In this document: positions 45,251 through 57,629 of the stretch, piece by piece
Numbering within the stretch: the stretch's first letter is position 1
Layout of the letters: every line of letters begins with the position of its first letter
Assembly: GCA_036346225.1 (NCBI GenBank)
Contig: JARFIW010001082.1
Coordinates: 1,674,001 to 1,738,000 of the forward strand
From: Platerodrilus igneus
Lineage: Eukaryota > Arthropoda > Insecta > Coleoptera > Lycidae
DNA: 64,000 bases
Direction: 5' to 3'
The notes under the pieces: model-generated
Told to the model about the DNA's origin: nothing
The model's input: the letters and a program-made list of their open reading frames with translations, nothing else
Database searches by the model: none
Position numbers and translations under genes: made by a program

Positions 45251-46200
45251 GATAAAAGACATATAGTTGAAACCAAATAAAGTTGCTTGTGACTCATTTG
45301 GAGTACTGTTCTAGAGTTATGTCAAGTTCGCAATAATTAATCATATTAGTACAAGTATTAAAAAAGAATTGTAGATGTGGAATATGGCAATATGTTAGCT
45401 TTGTCTATACTTTTAAATCCCTTAACAATGTGTTGTATAATTTAAAATTATTATTTCATTTTATTCAATTGTAAATAGACATTGTTATTATTATTATTAA
45501 TGAGGATGTTACCAATTGAATTAGTGAATAAACTGTGCAAAGAAAACTCCAGTATAAAGTTACTAGAAACTAAAACCAGTAATGAAAAATAACATCAAGA
45601 AGTGGTGCCTCCATATGGAATACAATAAATCAAGATCATCATTCCCTTAAGTGGGGCCATTATAGAACTTTAAATATATCTTGAACACATTATTGCAAAA
45701 GAAGTGACGATGCTGTGCAGTGCTAGAAAATTAATAAATTTAATTACCCCTTTTTAAGTGAGATAGTAAGAGAAAATGTCGTCTATTATTTTTCTGTCAT
45801 GCAAATGCTGATTTTCCAGAGCTGGAAATATATTAAGCAAATGTTACACAAGCTTATCTGTGATAAGAGCTCAGCAATTGTTATTCCTGCATTGTATTCA
45901 AAAGGATATTAATTAAATAATCAATATTTAGTTACTTTGTTTCTTTAATTATATTATTTAGTGTTTACTATCGCTATATACATTTGATGTTTAAACAATA
46001 GGTTAAAATATCTTGAATTTGTATATAATTCAAGTAATGAAACCTGCAGTATTATAATACGTTAGTGGAACCATACATTAGACATTAAATCAACATTTTG
46101 AAATATTTATTATTTAGGTTGTAGAATGCAATATAACCAATATTTACATAAATAATTGCCAGAATAAAGTTTTATAATTTTTAGATAGAAAACATTTATT
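45251..46200. other. A+T-rich stretch without recognised features
   Basis: No long open frame or repeat match was found. A short ATTATTATTATTATTAA run occurs near 45482-45500. The region may hold the unrecognisable 3' end of the preceding LINE. Confidence 0.4.
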
Positions 46201-46202
46201 TT

Positions 46203-47580
46203 TCAATCATAACTACAATCAGTGTCACTGTCAGTATCACTATTGCCATTGCTACCATTTATAACTAACGGTTGAACAACTTCAAATTGTTTTTCAATAT
46301 CCCACCATTCTTTCATGCATTTGTGAGCATGTTCTATACATTTTTGCCAATATGCAGCGTCTATCTGTTGAAGTGATTCAAACCATATCATTCTGATATT
46401 AAGGTCGTTGTATTGTTCGTTAAATTGTCCCATATTTTATTATAGTAATCTTTGGATTTATCCCACATTGACTCAATTGGATTAAATTGACAATGATATG
46501 GAGGTAATCGTAAAACTCGATGACCATGCTTTGCTGCAATTTCGTAAACTTTAGGTTTTGCATTCTCTGTGACTCACTACAATAATTCTCTCTTTAACAT
46601 ACTAGTTTCAAAAGATAATTTATGTTTCAGCAAGTAGTCTATTAATTCCTGTTTATTAGAGGTTGTATTTGGCACTTTTTCCATTAATTTCGAATGATAA
46701 GATTCATTGTCTAATATAATAAGGTTGGGTTGGTTCAGGTTTGGAATTAAAGTTTCTTGAAATTACTTCATAAACAGTTCAGCATTCATATCGCCATGAT
46801 AGTCTGCACTTGGCGATTTGGTAGAAAACAAAAGAGATGCGTTTGGAACAAAACCATCTTTGTTTCCCGCATGCAGCACAATGAATCTAAAATACTACCA
46901 AAATAAAGAAGACTATTTAAAACAAGTAATTAGAAACTAACCGTTTTCCTTCGCCAAATAGTTTTTGCTTAATACTTTGTTTTGTGTTATCAATCCACCT
47001 TTTTTCATTGAGCCCGACTGAAAATCCACGATTTGTCTAAGAAAACAGGATCGTACAATTCCCTTTGTTTGTTTAATTAGTATTTTCTCAAGAATTTTAC
47101 TCGTGCTGTGGCAACATATTCTAATTCAAATAATCCCAGTCTGCTATCATCATTTTAAAAAGTAAAACCAGTGGTAGGTAAACGCCTTTTCAAACTACTT
47201 ATACTAAAACTAAATACTCCAGACAAAGCAAGTTCTTGTTGTAAGGCTTTTACTGTAACATGGAGCCCTAAAAATTACACATAGGTTATAAAATATATCC
47301 CAAATTAATATTATCTTTATTACGTTTAGAGTGCATGTCGTATATTTTTCTCTTGACACAATCTTTAACAAAATCTTCTACATCACAAGATTTTAATTTT
47401 GTGCATTTTCGATTCATACCACGAGATTGAAGTGGTTGATTTTCTTTATGTGCTTCCGATACCTTCTTCTTAATACTAGTAAGGGATCGGAGTTCTACAC
47501 CACAGGCTTCAGCAGTCTGCTAACACCATCTAATTAAACCATCTTTTCTACTAAAATTGATCTAGCATTTGTTCTTACCT
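46203..47580 (-). pseudogene. DDE_3-type (Tc1/mariner superfamily) transposase remnant with intron-like gaps
   Basis: Minus-strand pieces follow family order: SCDVEDFVKDCVKRKIYDMH (47340-47400); LHVTVKALQQELALSGVFSF then SISSLKRRLPTTGF (47170-47270); GFSVGLNEKRWIDNTKQSIK (about 46980); RFIVLHAGNKDGF (about 46880); DYHGDMNAELFMK; NLIILDNESYHSKLMEKVPN (catalytic-type LDN, about 46700); and HGHRVLRLPPYHCQFNPIES, where the last acidic residue of the triad falls in NPIE (about 46480). The frame at 46203-46433 is the C-terminus, ending in an acidic DTDSDTD stretch. Between the pieces GT...AG intervals such as CG|GTTAGT to TTTTAG|A (about 46890-46940) restore continuity. Stops and a frameshift near 46440 indicate decay. 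Confidence 0.6.
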
Positions 47581-47985
47581 GCATTGCAGATTCAAATGAA
47601 ACAAACAAACCTCGATTGTCACGTTCCCTTTCAAAGTAATTTAGAACATTCATACTCACCAACTGTGTTTGTAATTTTAAATGTTTATTACGCAGGATTT
47701 TTACTGTCAATAGGAAACGGCAATTGTTTTGAAAAAAACTGTTCTACAATACAATTAAGACAAAAATACAAAACGCTAAATGAATAGAAAAGCTAACTTA
47801 ACCTTCAAAAGCTCAAAAACACAAATGAATTTGCAAACTTTATGAACCAAAATAAGACATACGTATACTACTTCTTTATTACAGAATTATGTAGAAACAC
47901 CTTTCTATAGCTATCCTGTTCTATGAAGGTGAAATTAGTAGACACGAGTAACATACATTATACTATAATTGTGTTTTCTATCTAG
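47581..47985. other. No recognised feature
   Basis: The open frame at 47569-47787 shows no family motif and overlaps the end of the transposase remnant on the other strand. The rest is A+T rich. Confidence 0.35.
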
Positions 47986-47989
47986 GTAT

Positions 47990-48985
47990 TGCAATGAGTT
48001 ACACGCAAGTTTGTTTTGTTCCAACTATATGCTTAGATTTGCAGATGATATGGCAGTATTAGCATCTAGCAAGGAAATGAATGGAAACCGTTCTAACAGA
48101 GAGGTACGGTATGAAAATTAACAAAAATAAAACTGAAGTACTAGTATGGAAAGGAGTGGAAAATAAATCAAAAACAAGAATACAAATAGGTAACGAGAAC
48201 TTACAAGAAGTTAAGGATTTATGCTACCTAGGAATCCAAATAACGCAAATTGAGAAAAGTGCAAAAGATATAAAACAAAGATTAGCACAAGGTCGTGCTG
48301 CATTTTACAAGAAAAACAACTACTATGTTCAAAGACAACACACATAGCATCAAGGAAAAGATTACTGAAAGCATATGTGTGGAGCACAGCACTGTGCAGC
48401 TGTGAAACTTAGACAATAGGAGAATCGTACAGGAAGAAGATAGAAACCTTTGAAATGTGGTGCTATAGACGTATGATGAAGATCTCATGGACAGACAAAG
48501 TTAAAAACAAAGAGGTTCTAGAAATAGTAAGATAAGAAAGAAATATGTGGAAAATATTAAAATACAGGAGAAATAGGATGATAGGTCATATACTAAGGCA
48601 TGAGGGAATAGTGCAGAATATACTAGAAGCTGAGATAGGAAAAAAGAGAGGCAGAGGTAGACCTAGGTTAGACTATTGCACACAGAGAGTCAAAGATATA
48701 AGCTGTGGGAATTTCAGGGAAATGTTTAGGCTAACTCAGAATAGAAATCAATGGAGGTACTCGTTCAACCAGTTCCAAGATGGAAAACCTAATGACGAAA
48801 AAAATAATTGTACTTCAACCTAATGATTTTTATAAGTAATCTAGGTGTTGGTTTTGCAACATTCTCAACTAATGCTAACTGTGCGAAAGGATTTATTGGA
48901 AAACTACTACTTCCGAAAATGTCTAAGTGTTCGGGAAACTTGGTAGTCACAGGTTACATAACCCCTTCACACACCACTGAATATC
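47990..48985 (+). mobile_element. RTE-like LINE 3' part (RT end, C-terminal domain, 3' UTR)
   Basis: The plus strand gives LRFADDMAVLASSKE (catalytic FADD, about 48030), then METVLTERYGMKINKNKTEV and DLCYLGIQITQIEKSAKDIK. After frame changes come FEMWCYRRMMKISWTDKVKN, MWKILKYRRNRMIGHILRHE and IGKKRGRGRPRLDYCTQRVK, the standard ending of this LINE group. The 3' UTR from 48823 includes GGTGTTGGTTTTGCAACATT and TCGGTGAAATAGGGTGTATA. Stops make it non-functional. It is the same family as the copies at 40.2 and 43.7 kb. Confidence 0.78.
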
Positions 48986-49294
48986 GGTGAAATAGGGTGT
49001 ATATTTAGAAAGCAATAGAATGGGAACTGAGCTGTACCTAGGCTGTGTAAATTTCAGGGAAATGTGTGTCAGCTCAAAACAGAAATCAATGAAGGTTCGT
49101 GTTCAACCAGTTCCAAGATGAAAAACCTAATGACAAAAAAATAATTGCACTTAAACCTGATGTTTATTATAAACAACTACAGGTGTTGGTTTTGCAATAT
49201 TCTTAACTAATGTTAATTGTGCGAAAAGATTTATTAAAAAACTATTAATTTGACTTAAGTGATGGGGATCTTGGTAGCCGCAGGTTGCTTAACC
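48985..49294 (+). repeat. RTE-like LINE 3' tail, repeated unit 1
   Basis: Contains TCGGTGAAATAGGGTGTATA, a shortened piece of the LINE C-terminal coding end (GTAAATTTCAGGGAAATGTG), and the 3' UTR string GGTGTTGGTTTTGCAATATT. It is nearly the same as 50135-50444. It ends at CTTTCACATACC, where the SINE array starts. Confidence 0.75.
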
Positions 49295-52195
49295 TCTTTC
49301 ACATACCGTACATGTGATTTTCCAATGCTCCACCCAAAGGTATTACATTGGCCAGGAAGCGAGTTTTTTTTACCTGCAAAATTTTGAATTTTGCCAAACC
49401 TTTGCTGTTCCAAGCAAGATAGGGATCTTTAACGTGCATGACAACACACACACACGGGACCTCCATTTTACCTCTCATCCGAACGAGGGCGTATTTTTGT
49501 GAAAAATGCTCGTGTAACATTTTTCAAGCGGACCATGTCTGGATTCGAATCCGGAACCTTGGGCGTAGTAGTCGCACGCATACCAACTACGCCACGGAGC
49601 CGCTGGTCTTTCACACATCCTAAATGTGATTTTTTTCCAATGCTCCACCCGAAGGTACTACATTGGCCAGAAGCAAGTTTTTTTTACCTGAAAAATTTTG
49701 AGTTTTGCCAAACCCTTGCTGTTCCAAGCAAGGTTGGGATGTTTAACGTGCGTGACAATACACACACGAGACCTCCATTTTACCTCTCATTCGAACGAGG
49801 TCTTTCACATACCTTACATGTAATTTTCCTGTGCTCCACCCGAAGGTACTACATTGGCCAGGAAGCGAGTTCTTTTACCTGGAAAATTTGGAATTTTGCC
49901 GAACCCTTGCTGTTCCAAGCAAGGTAGGGATCTTTAACGTGCGTGACACCACTCACACACGGGACCTCCATTTTACCTCTCATCCGAACGAGGGTATATT
50001 TTTGTGAAACATGCTCGCCTAACATTTTTCAAGGGGACCGTGTCTGGATTCGAACTTGGGACCTTGGACGTAGTAGTCACACACATCCCACTACGCCACG
50101 GAGCCGCCCGGACCGTGTAGACCACAGAACATCGGTGAAATAGGGTGTATATTTAGAAAGCAATAGAATGGGAACCGAGCTGTACCTAGGCTGTGTAAAT
50201 TTCAGGGAAATGTGTGTCAGTTCAAAACAGAAATCAATGAAGATTCGTTTTCAACCAGTTCTAAGACGGAAAACCTAATGACGAAAAACATAATTGCACT
50301 TAAACCTGATGATTATTATAAACAACTACAGGTGTTGGTTTTGCAATATTCTTAACTAATATTAATTGTGAGAAAAGATTTATTAAAAAACTATTAATTT
50401 GGCTTAAATGATGGGGATCTTGGTAGCCGCAGGTTGCTTAACCTCTGTTACATACCTTACATGTGATTTTCCAATGCTCCACCCAAAGGTACTACATTGG
50501 CCAGGAAGAGAGTTTTTTTACCTGAAGAATTTTAAATTTTGTCGAACCTTTGCTGTTCCAAGCAAGATAGGGATCTTTAACGTGCGTGACAACACACACA
50601 CGGGACCTCCATTTTACCTCTCATCCGAACGCGGGCGTATTTTTGTGAAAAATGTTCACGTAACATTTTTCAAGCGGACCGTGTCGGGATTCGAACCGGA
50701 ACCTTGGGTGTAGTAGTCGCACGCATACCAACTATGGCACGGAGCCGCTGGTCTTTCACATACCCTACATGTGATTTTTTCCAATGCTCCACCCGAAGGT
50801 ACTACACTGGCCAGAAGCAAGTTTTTTTTACTTGAAAAATTTTGAGTTTTGCCGAACCCTTGCTGTTCCAAGCAAGGTAGGGATGTTTAATGTGCGTGGC
50901 GACACACACACGGGACCTCCATTTTACCTCTCATTCGAACGAGGTCTTTCACATACCTTACATGTGATTTTTTCCAATGCTCCACCCGAAGGTACTACAC
51001 TGGCCAGAAACAAGTTTTTTTTACTTGAAAAATTTTGAATTTTGTCGAACCTTAGCTGTTCCAAGCAAGATAGGGATCTTTAACGTGCGTGACAACACTC
51101 ACACACGGGACCCCCATATTACCTCTTATCCGAACGAGAGCGTATTTTTGTGAAAAATGCTCGCGTAACATTTTTCAAGCGGACCATGTCAGGATTCGAA
51201 CCTGGAACCTTGGGCATAGTAGTCGCACGCATACCAAATACGCCATGGAGCCGCTGGTGTTTCACATACCCTACATGTGATTTTTTCCAATGCTCCACCC
51301 GAAGGTACTACATTGGCCAGAAAGCGAGTTTTTTTAACCTGGAAAATTTGGAATTTTGCCGAACCCTTGCTGTTCCAAGCAAGGTAGGTATCTTTAACGT
51401 GCGTGACAACACTCACACACGGGACCTCCATTTTACCTCTCATCCGAACGAGGGTGTATTTTTGTGAAAAATGCTCGCCTAACATTTTTCAAGCGAACCG
51501 TGTCGGGATGCGAACCTGGGTTCTTGGACGTAGTAGTCACACACATACCACTACGCAACGAAGCCGCCCGGACCGTGTAGACCGTGCATTTATATTTCCA
51601 ATGCTTCACCAGAAAGTACTACATTGGCCAGGAGGCAAGTTTTTTGTTGTCTGGAAATTTAGAATTTTGCCGAACCCTTGCTGTTCCAGGCAAGGTAGGG
51701 ATCTTTAACGTGCGTGACAACACTCACACACGGGACCTCCATTTAACCTCTCATCCGAACGAGGGCATAATTTTTGTGAAAAATGCTCACCTGTCATTTT
51801 TCAAGCAGTCGGCCGTGTCGGGATTTGAATCCAGGACCTTGGGATCCGTAGTCTTACGCTGGACCGTGTAGACCGTTCATTTACATTTCCAATGCTCCAC
51901 CCGAAGGTACTACATTGGCCAGGAGGCGAGTTTTTTGTTGCCTGGAAATTTAGAATTTTGCTGAACCCTTGCCGTTCCAGGCAACGTAGGGATCTTTAAC
52001 GTGCGTTACAACACTCACACACGAGACCTCCATTTAACCTCTCATCCGAACGAAGGTGTAATATTTGTGAAAAATGCTCACCTGCCATTTTTCAAGCAGT
52101 CGGCCGTGTCGGGATTTGAACCCGGGACCTTGGGATCAGTAGTCTTACGCTTACTACATTGATCCACGGCGACGCCTGGACCATGTAGACCACTG
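49290..52195 (-). repeat. Array of about nine tRNA-derived SINE units
   Basis: Each unit, read on the minus strand, has a tRNA-like head GGCTCCGTGGCGTAGTTGGT with a B-box GGTTCGAATCCCGAC. A body follows with CACGCACGTTAAAGATCCCT, TTGCTTGGAACAGCAAGGGT and TCGGCAAAATTC. B-boxes occur near 49540, 50045, 50690, 51195, 51500, 51815 and 52115. Unit starts on the left side are near 49295, 49609, 49801, 50445, 50755, 50943, 51256, 51590 and 51880; those at 49609 and 50755 lack the head. All lie in one orientation, opposite to the LINE tails that surround them. Plus-strand open frames here are incidental translations of the repeat. Confidence 0.85.
50135..50444 (+). repeat. RTE-like LINE 3' tail, repeated unit 2
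   Basis: Second copy of 48985-49294 with a few substitutions, located inside the SINE array. The offset of about 1150 bp also holds for the SINE units on either side, showing that LINE tail and SINEs were duplicated together. Confidence 0.75.
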
Positions 52196-52975
52196 AACAT
52201 CGGTGAAATAGGATATATATCTAGAAAACAATAGGAGGGAACCGAGCTGTATCTAACAAGAAAGAGTAGCAGCTGTGTTCGTGACAATGAACATAGAAAC
52301 AAGGAAAGAATTGTTGAAAGCATACTAGTGGTGCACAGTACTGTGTGGCTATGAAATAGGGATGGGCAGTAGTAGAAGCAGCCACGAAAAAGGTAGAAAC
52401 CATTTGGAATGTGGCGCTTCAAATATATGATGATGATAACATGGACAAACAAAGTTAATAACGTAGAGGTTTTAGAAATAATAGGGGAAAAAAAGCTATC
52501 TATGAAAACAAAGTAGATGAAATAGAAGGGCAGGGCACCTTCTAAGTTAATTGGGGAATAGTGCCGAATAAATTATAAGCACAGATAGGAAAAAAGAGAG
52601 GTAAAATTATACCTGGATCAGACTATTGCATGCAAATAGTGAAAGATATAAGCAGTGGAAATTTCAGGGAAACATATGGGTTAGCTTAGAATAGGCAACA
52701 AAAGAGGTACGCATCTGACCAGTTCCAGGACGGATGACCTGAAGATGATGCGACTATTTAGATATTGAACATTTTTTTGCAAAATGGATTCCCAAATATA
52801 TATTACAAGCAGAGATAGGAGAAAGGTAAAGGTAGACCTAGATTAGACTATTGCACACAGAGAGTGAAAGATGTAGGCTGTGGAAATCTCAGGGAAATAT
52901 GTAGATTAGCTCAGAATAGGAAACAACGGAGGTACGCATATAACCAGTTCCAGGACTGAAGACCTAATGATGATG
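52196..52975 (+). repeat. RTE-like LINE tails after the SINE array
   Basis: TCGGTGAAATAGGATATATA resumes right after the last SINE head. Decayed copies of the LINE C-terminal coding end follow, including AQIGKKRG (about 52590) and RLDYCTQRVKDVGCGNLREI (about 52835-52900), ending RRYAYNQFQD at about 52960. At least two tail copies are present in a row. Confidence 0.65.
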
Positions 52976-53220
52976 AAACTACAAATTGCATTTCCTCTGC
53001 CCGATCGATAAAAGCACAATTCAAAACTTTAACAGGGTTTAAAAAATAAACTATTTGAGATAGAGCAAAACAATTTTATATCCTAACTTATATCCTTGAA
53101 GGGAACAAATGTGCCAAGTTTCATTAAAATATGAGATCATGGGTGGCATGGTTGCGTTGAACTGATATGGAATGACCCAATCGGTTAAAAGCCAAGTTAA
53201 AGTAATTGTAAAAAAATCAA

Positions 53221-55740
53221 GTGATAGAGAAAGTAAAAGATGCATCACAGTGGGTAAGCAACTTGGTAATAATTGAAAAAGCTGATAAATCATTCAGGTT
53301 ACGTCTCGATTTCCAAGATTTAAATAAGGCAATTGCTAGGGAGTCGTATTTAATACCAACTATATATGAAGTTTGTGTTAAATTAATAGGAATAGAATTT
53401 TTTACTGTGTTAGGCCTAAAGGATGGGTTTTATCAGGTTCAATTAGATGAGAGCTCTAATAAATTGTGTACTTTTAATGCTCCATTTGGATGTTATAAGT
53501 TTAATAGATTATCATGTGGCATAGTTTAGCTCCAGAATATTTACAAAAATTGAATAAAAGTAATTTTGGGGACATTCCTTGTGTTATAATTTATTTTGAT
53601 AATCTTCTAATTACAGCATCAATAGAAGAAGAAGCGTTAGCGTTAGTAAAGCCAGAAAGTAAAAATAAGATTTAACAAAAATAAAATTCAATATAAAATT
53701 AACAAAGTAAAATATCTGCATCGTGGGTTTTCAAAAGAAGGAATCAACCGTGATTCGGAAAGGCTTAAAGCGGTAGCAAATGTGGAGACTCCTAAAAAAT
53801 AAAACAAAACTTCAGTGTTAGGTATGGTAAATTACTTTAGAAATTTCAAATCAAACCTGTCAAGTTTAACCGCACCGTTACGAGAGTTCTTACAAGATAA
53901 CATAGAAATTTAGTGGCTAAGTGGTCATACACATGCTCTAAACTTAATAAATAATAATCTTTGTAGTGCTCCAGTATTGAGTAATTTAGATGTAAATAAA
54001 GTAATTGTCATTCAGACAGATGGATTAGGGTCTTGTCTAATGCAGAGAGGAAGACCAGTGAGCTTTGCTTCTCCAAGTTTAACTGAGGCAGAGAAAACTA
54101 TTCACACATTGAAAAGAAATTTTTAGCTGTAGTGTTTGCAGCAACAAAATTTCATTATTACATCTATGGCAGAAAAGTATTTATAAAAACTGATCATAAA
54201 CCGTTGGTCTCAATTATGAATAAATGTATAGGTAGTATTTGCTCAACTAAGTTACAGCGCATGAAAATAAAACTATTGAAATATGAAATAGAATATGTAC
54301 CAAGTAAATATTTAAATGTACCAGTTTTGTTGTCCAGGTCATTCTTGAAGGATAAGGTAGAAGGGGATGACATAATAAATGATATAGTTCTAGGTATACA
54401 GCAGTATGTAAATATGAGTGAAGATAAAAAGTAGAATTTTAACAGGAAACAGTGGTTGACACAGTATTATTAAAAGTAAAGTGTTATCAGTTACAAAAAT
54501 GGCCAACAAGTATTAGTAAAGTTCAGAGTGAGACCAAAGAGTTTTTGAGATTCGTAATGATATACACATTATCAATGGTTTTTTGTCCTATAAGGAGAGA
54601 TTAATTGTATCTCGTAAACTCCAAAAGAGTATCTTTGAATTGCTTCATGAAAGTCACTTTGAAGTTGTAAAAACAAAAGCTAAAGCTAGGGAATTATTTT
54701 ATTAGCCAAATATCAATAAGGATATTGAGTTGTTAGTGGTAAGATGTAAAAAGTGTGAGAGGTATAGTGTAGGGTGCTTAAAAGAGCCCATGGTAAGACA
54801 TCAAATGCCATCATGACACTTTCAAAAAGTAGCTGCGTATGTTTATGAATATGACATTAAAAATTATCTAATAGTAGGTGATTACTTTTCAAAATGGTTG
54901 GAGGTATTACCTTTAAAATTTAAAATAGCAAGTGAGATAATACGAAAACTAAAAACAGTATTTGCAACTCATGGTATACCAGATGCAGTAGTTTCTATTA
55001 ATATTTCATTTTCATCGATTGAATGTAGACAGTTTGAACAAAATTGGGGGTTTAAGTTTATCATAAGTAGCCACGTTATCCACAGTCGAGCGGAATGGCT
55101 GAGAGTGGTGTTAAAATCGCAAAAAAAACATACTAAGAAAATGTAGTGATTTAAGTCTAGCATTATTAAATCACAGAACATCAGTAATAGAGGGTGTGGG
55201 ACTATCACCAACACAAATGGTGATGGGTAGGAGGGTAAAAACAAAATTGCCTGTTCTAAATAGTTTGTTGCAGCAAGAGTCAGAGACATTGACTTAAATA
55301 AGATCAAAATTAGAAAACAAACAATCATTAGCAAAATAGTACTACGATATAAAAATAAGAGAACGTTCTGAATTGTGTATAGGTGATAATGTAACAAATA
55401 GGATGGAGTGAATATGGATGTGGGGGCAATTTGCAGTCAAACATCCTAGTCCTAGGTCATATTGGTTAAGAGATGAGAGAGGTAAAGTTTTGCGTAGAAC
55501 TAGTAATCAATTGCTTTTGTCATTGAACATACCTAATATTAAAAATGATGTTAACATAGGTTCTAATTGCAATGTAGATGTACGTCCAGATTGTACCACA
55601 GGCAATGCACAATATGTTAATAATAATTTAAATAACCCAAGATGTTTATACTAATAGTGATAATGTTCAGCAGTGTGAAGGTAAAGCAAGAGTGTAGGAT
55701 AGAGCACGACAGGTAGTTCAATCACCGACTAGGTTTAAAG
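53221..55740 (+). pseudogene. Decayed Ty3/gypsy pol (RT, RNase H, integrase)
   Basis: RT starts at 53221 with SNLVIIEKADKSFRLRLDFQ and DLNKAI. Motif A appears as FFTVLGLKDGFYQVQLDESS, where relatives have DLKDGF, followed by FNAPFGCYKFNRLSCGI and a degraded active box YFDNLLITAS (relatives: YIDD). RNase H includes FAATKFHYYIYGRKVFIKTD and HKPLVSIMNK (about 54140-54230). Integrase gives LLHESHFEVVKTKAKARELF, CKKCERYSVG and LIVGDYFSKWLEVLPL, with IFA-type FATHGIPDAVVS where the second catalytic aspartate is lost. The final piece near 55430-55530 is PSPRSYWLRDERGKVLRRTS. There are many stops, and both catalytic sites are damaged. LTRs were not identified; a purine run AGAAGGGGAGA near 55750 may be the polypurine tract. 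Confidence 0.78.
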
Positions 55741-56940
55741 GCTATGTTTAGAAGGGGAGATCATAACCATAGTGTCGTGAGTGGAACACTACACAAAGGA
55801 CGATGGTAGTTACTTATAAGAAAGGACAAGATAGTATGATTAAGGTTGATGCTGTCACTCGTTTATAAATAATGATGTAAAACTTTCAATGTTGAACTAA
55901 TAAATACATATTGGACTAAGTGAATTACATACGAGACGGCTATTACGATTTGGGGACCAGCTCAATTGTTTCGTGGCTATTTAATCTTAATTTATATCGA
56001 ATATTTCAAAATATACTTAATTACATCACATTTTTAACATTGTTTCTATTTAAAAACTGACCCTAATCAGAAGTCAAAAACAAAGGACAATCTAGAAAAG
56101 ATAATTGTACTAAAATATTCAAGCTAAAATTAAAATTTACAAGATCGGAAATTTTAATTCAAGTTTTAATGATACTGGATTCCTTTCAAAAACATTTGTT
56201 ACAAATTCTACTTCAACCATTTGATAATTTTTGCAACCACTGCTTGAAGTTTTAATGATGCAATATTTCGAAAATATTCAACAACTATACCAGTATTCCA
56301 CATACCTTCTAATTTGTAAAAAGAAAAGAGCACTTATTTCAATCGAATTAATACACTGAAACTGCAGATCCGATAATTTATAAAATGCTTATACAGAAAA
56401 ATATCACTAGATTAGCAACTTAACCTCGATTAATATTGACATGATTAAAACGGAATATAATAGGCTGTAATACAAGCAGCTCTATATTACAGCAAGTATT
56501 TCAGGTAGAAAACGAGGTCAGGAGTCTGCAGAAAATATAGCAAGAAAACTTGAAACTTCATAAGCCATAAAAAAACCCACCACAGATGACTAATGTAAGG
56601 TACTACTACAAATATAGCAGTGCGGCTTGTACATGGACACTTGCAATATACATGACAATGTTGACAATAAATTATAATTACAACTTGATAAATTAATGTT
56701 AAAATTATCTTTAATCTAAACATATAAACTAATATAATTATGTGTATTTTCTATGTCGCAATGTCAAATATTAATCACTTACAGAATCCTATTTAACCGG
56801 TGGACAGAGAATTATTGGATCGATCCGGAAGATGGGGCAAAAGTTTTCATAAGATAATAGGTAAACAACTAAAGGCACAACAGTATTGGGTGAGCATTGG
56901 TAATTTTACTATTAATGCCGATCTATCAATATTCATACAA
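55741..56940. other. Possible gypsy 3' LTR, then unrecognised sequence
   Basis: Following the purine run near 55750 there is TGTCGTGAGTGGAACACTAC, and near 55945 GATTTGGGGACCAGCTC, which looks like sequence after an LTR. An LTR of roughly 170 bp is conceivable but unproven. From 56000 to 56940 nothing recognisable was found; the minus-strand open frame 56487-56723 has no family motif. Confidence 0.35.
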
Positions 56941-57209
56941 GCATAGAATAATATGGAATAATAATAGGCTACGCTAAAGAAATTACAGGGCGTTTTAGGA
57001 AGAGCAAATTTCTTTGCGCATGTCTGAAATACGCCAATTTTAGGCGATTTTTCGCGACATACTTGAATTTTCGAGTATGGTATGTTGAAATATCCCCACT
57101 ATTTAAGAAACGTGTACTTGTGCAGCACCGCAAAAACGTATTGTTGTTTCCTAACCTCGCTTTGAATAATTGCCCGGTAAAAGTAAAGTGTTGAAGATAC
57201 AGAAGCATA

Positions 57210-57520
57210 AGGCGATTTTTCGCGACATAAACTAACATACTTAATTATGTGTGTATGTGTTAAACTTGCTGGCGATAAAATTTACTGGAGGGGAAATTGT
57301 ACGGCACCATTCTATCAGATAAACGAACATACCTTGTTCTGTACCAGGTTATGCTTGTGTATGTTAAGCAGTTGACTTTTACCGGGTGATTATTCAAAGC
57401 GAGGTTAGGAAACTACAATACGTTTTCGCGGTGCCCCACAAGTAAATGTTTCTTAAATAGTGGGGGGATACTTCAACATACCATACTCGAACAATTCAAG
57501 TATGTCGCGCAAAATCGCCT
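57210..57520 (-). mobile_element. MITE copy 2, nested and inverted
   Basis: Full-length 311-bp copy with inverted repeats AGGCGATTTTTCGCGACATA (57210) and TATGTCGCGCAAAATCGCCT (57501-57520). Flanking ATA at 57207-57209 and 57521-57523 is a target duplication: removing the insert restores GCATAACCTGG, as present in copy 3. It lies in the opposite orientation to copies 1 and 3. Confidence 0.88.
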
Positions 57521-57629
57521 ATAACCTGGTACAGAACAGGTTATGTTTGTTTATCTAATAAAATGGTGCCGTTCAATTTCCCCTCCAGCAAATTTTATGG
57601 CCAAAACGCAAGTTTAACACACACACATA

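Noticed and set aside
49438..51871. Repeated plus-strand open frames of 60-140 codons with similar protein sequence (for example MTTLTHGTSILPLIRTRAYF)
   Set aside because: They are translations of the antisense strand of SINE units. They recur only because the DNA repeats, shift frame from unit to unit, and show no protein domain.
49530..52130. tRNA genes on the minus strand, suggested by A- and B-box sequences
   Set aside because: Each tRNA-like head is followed by the same SINE body and several have mutated arms or lack the head; the repetition marks retroposed copies, not functional tRNAs.
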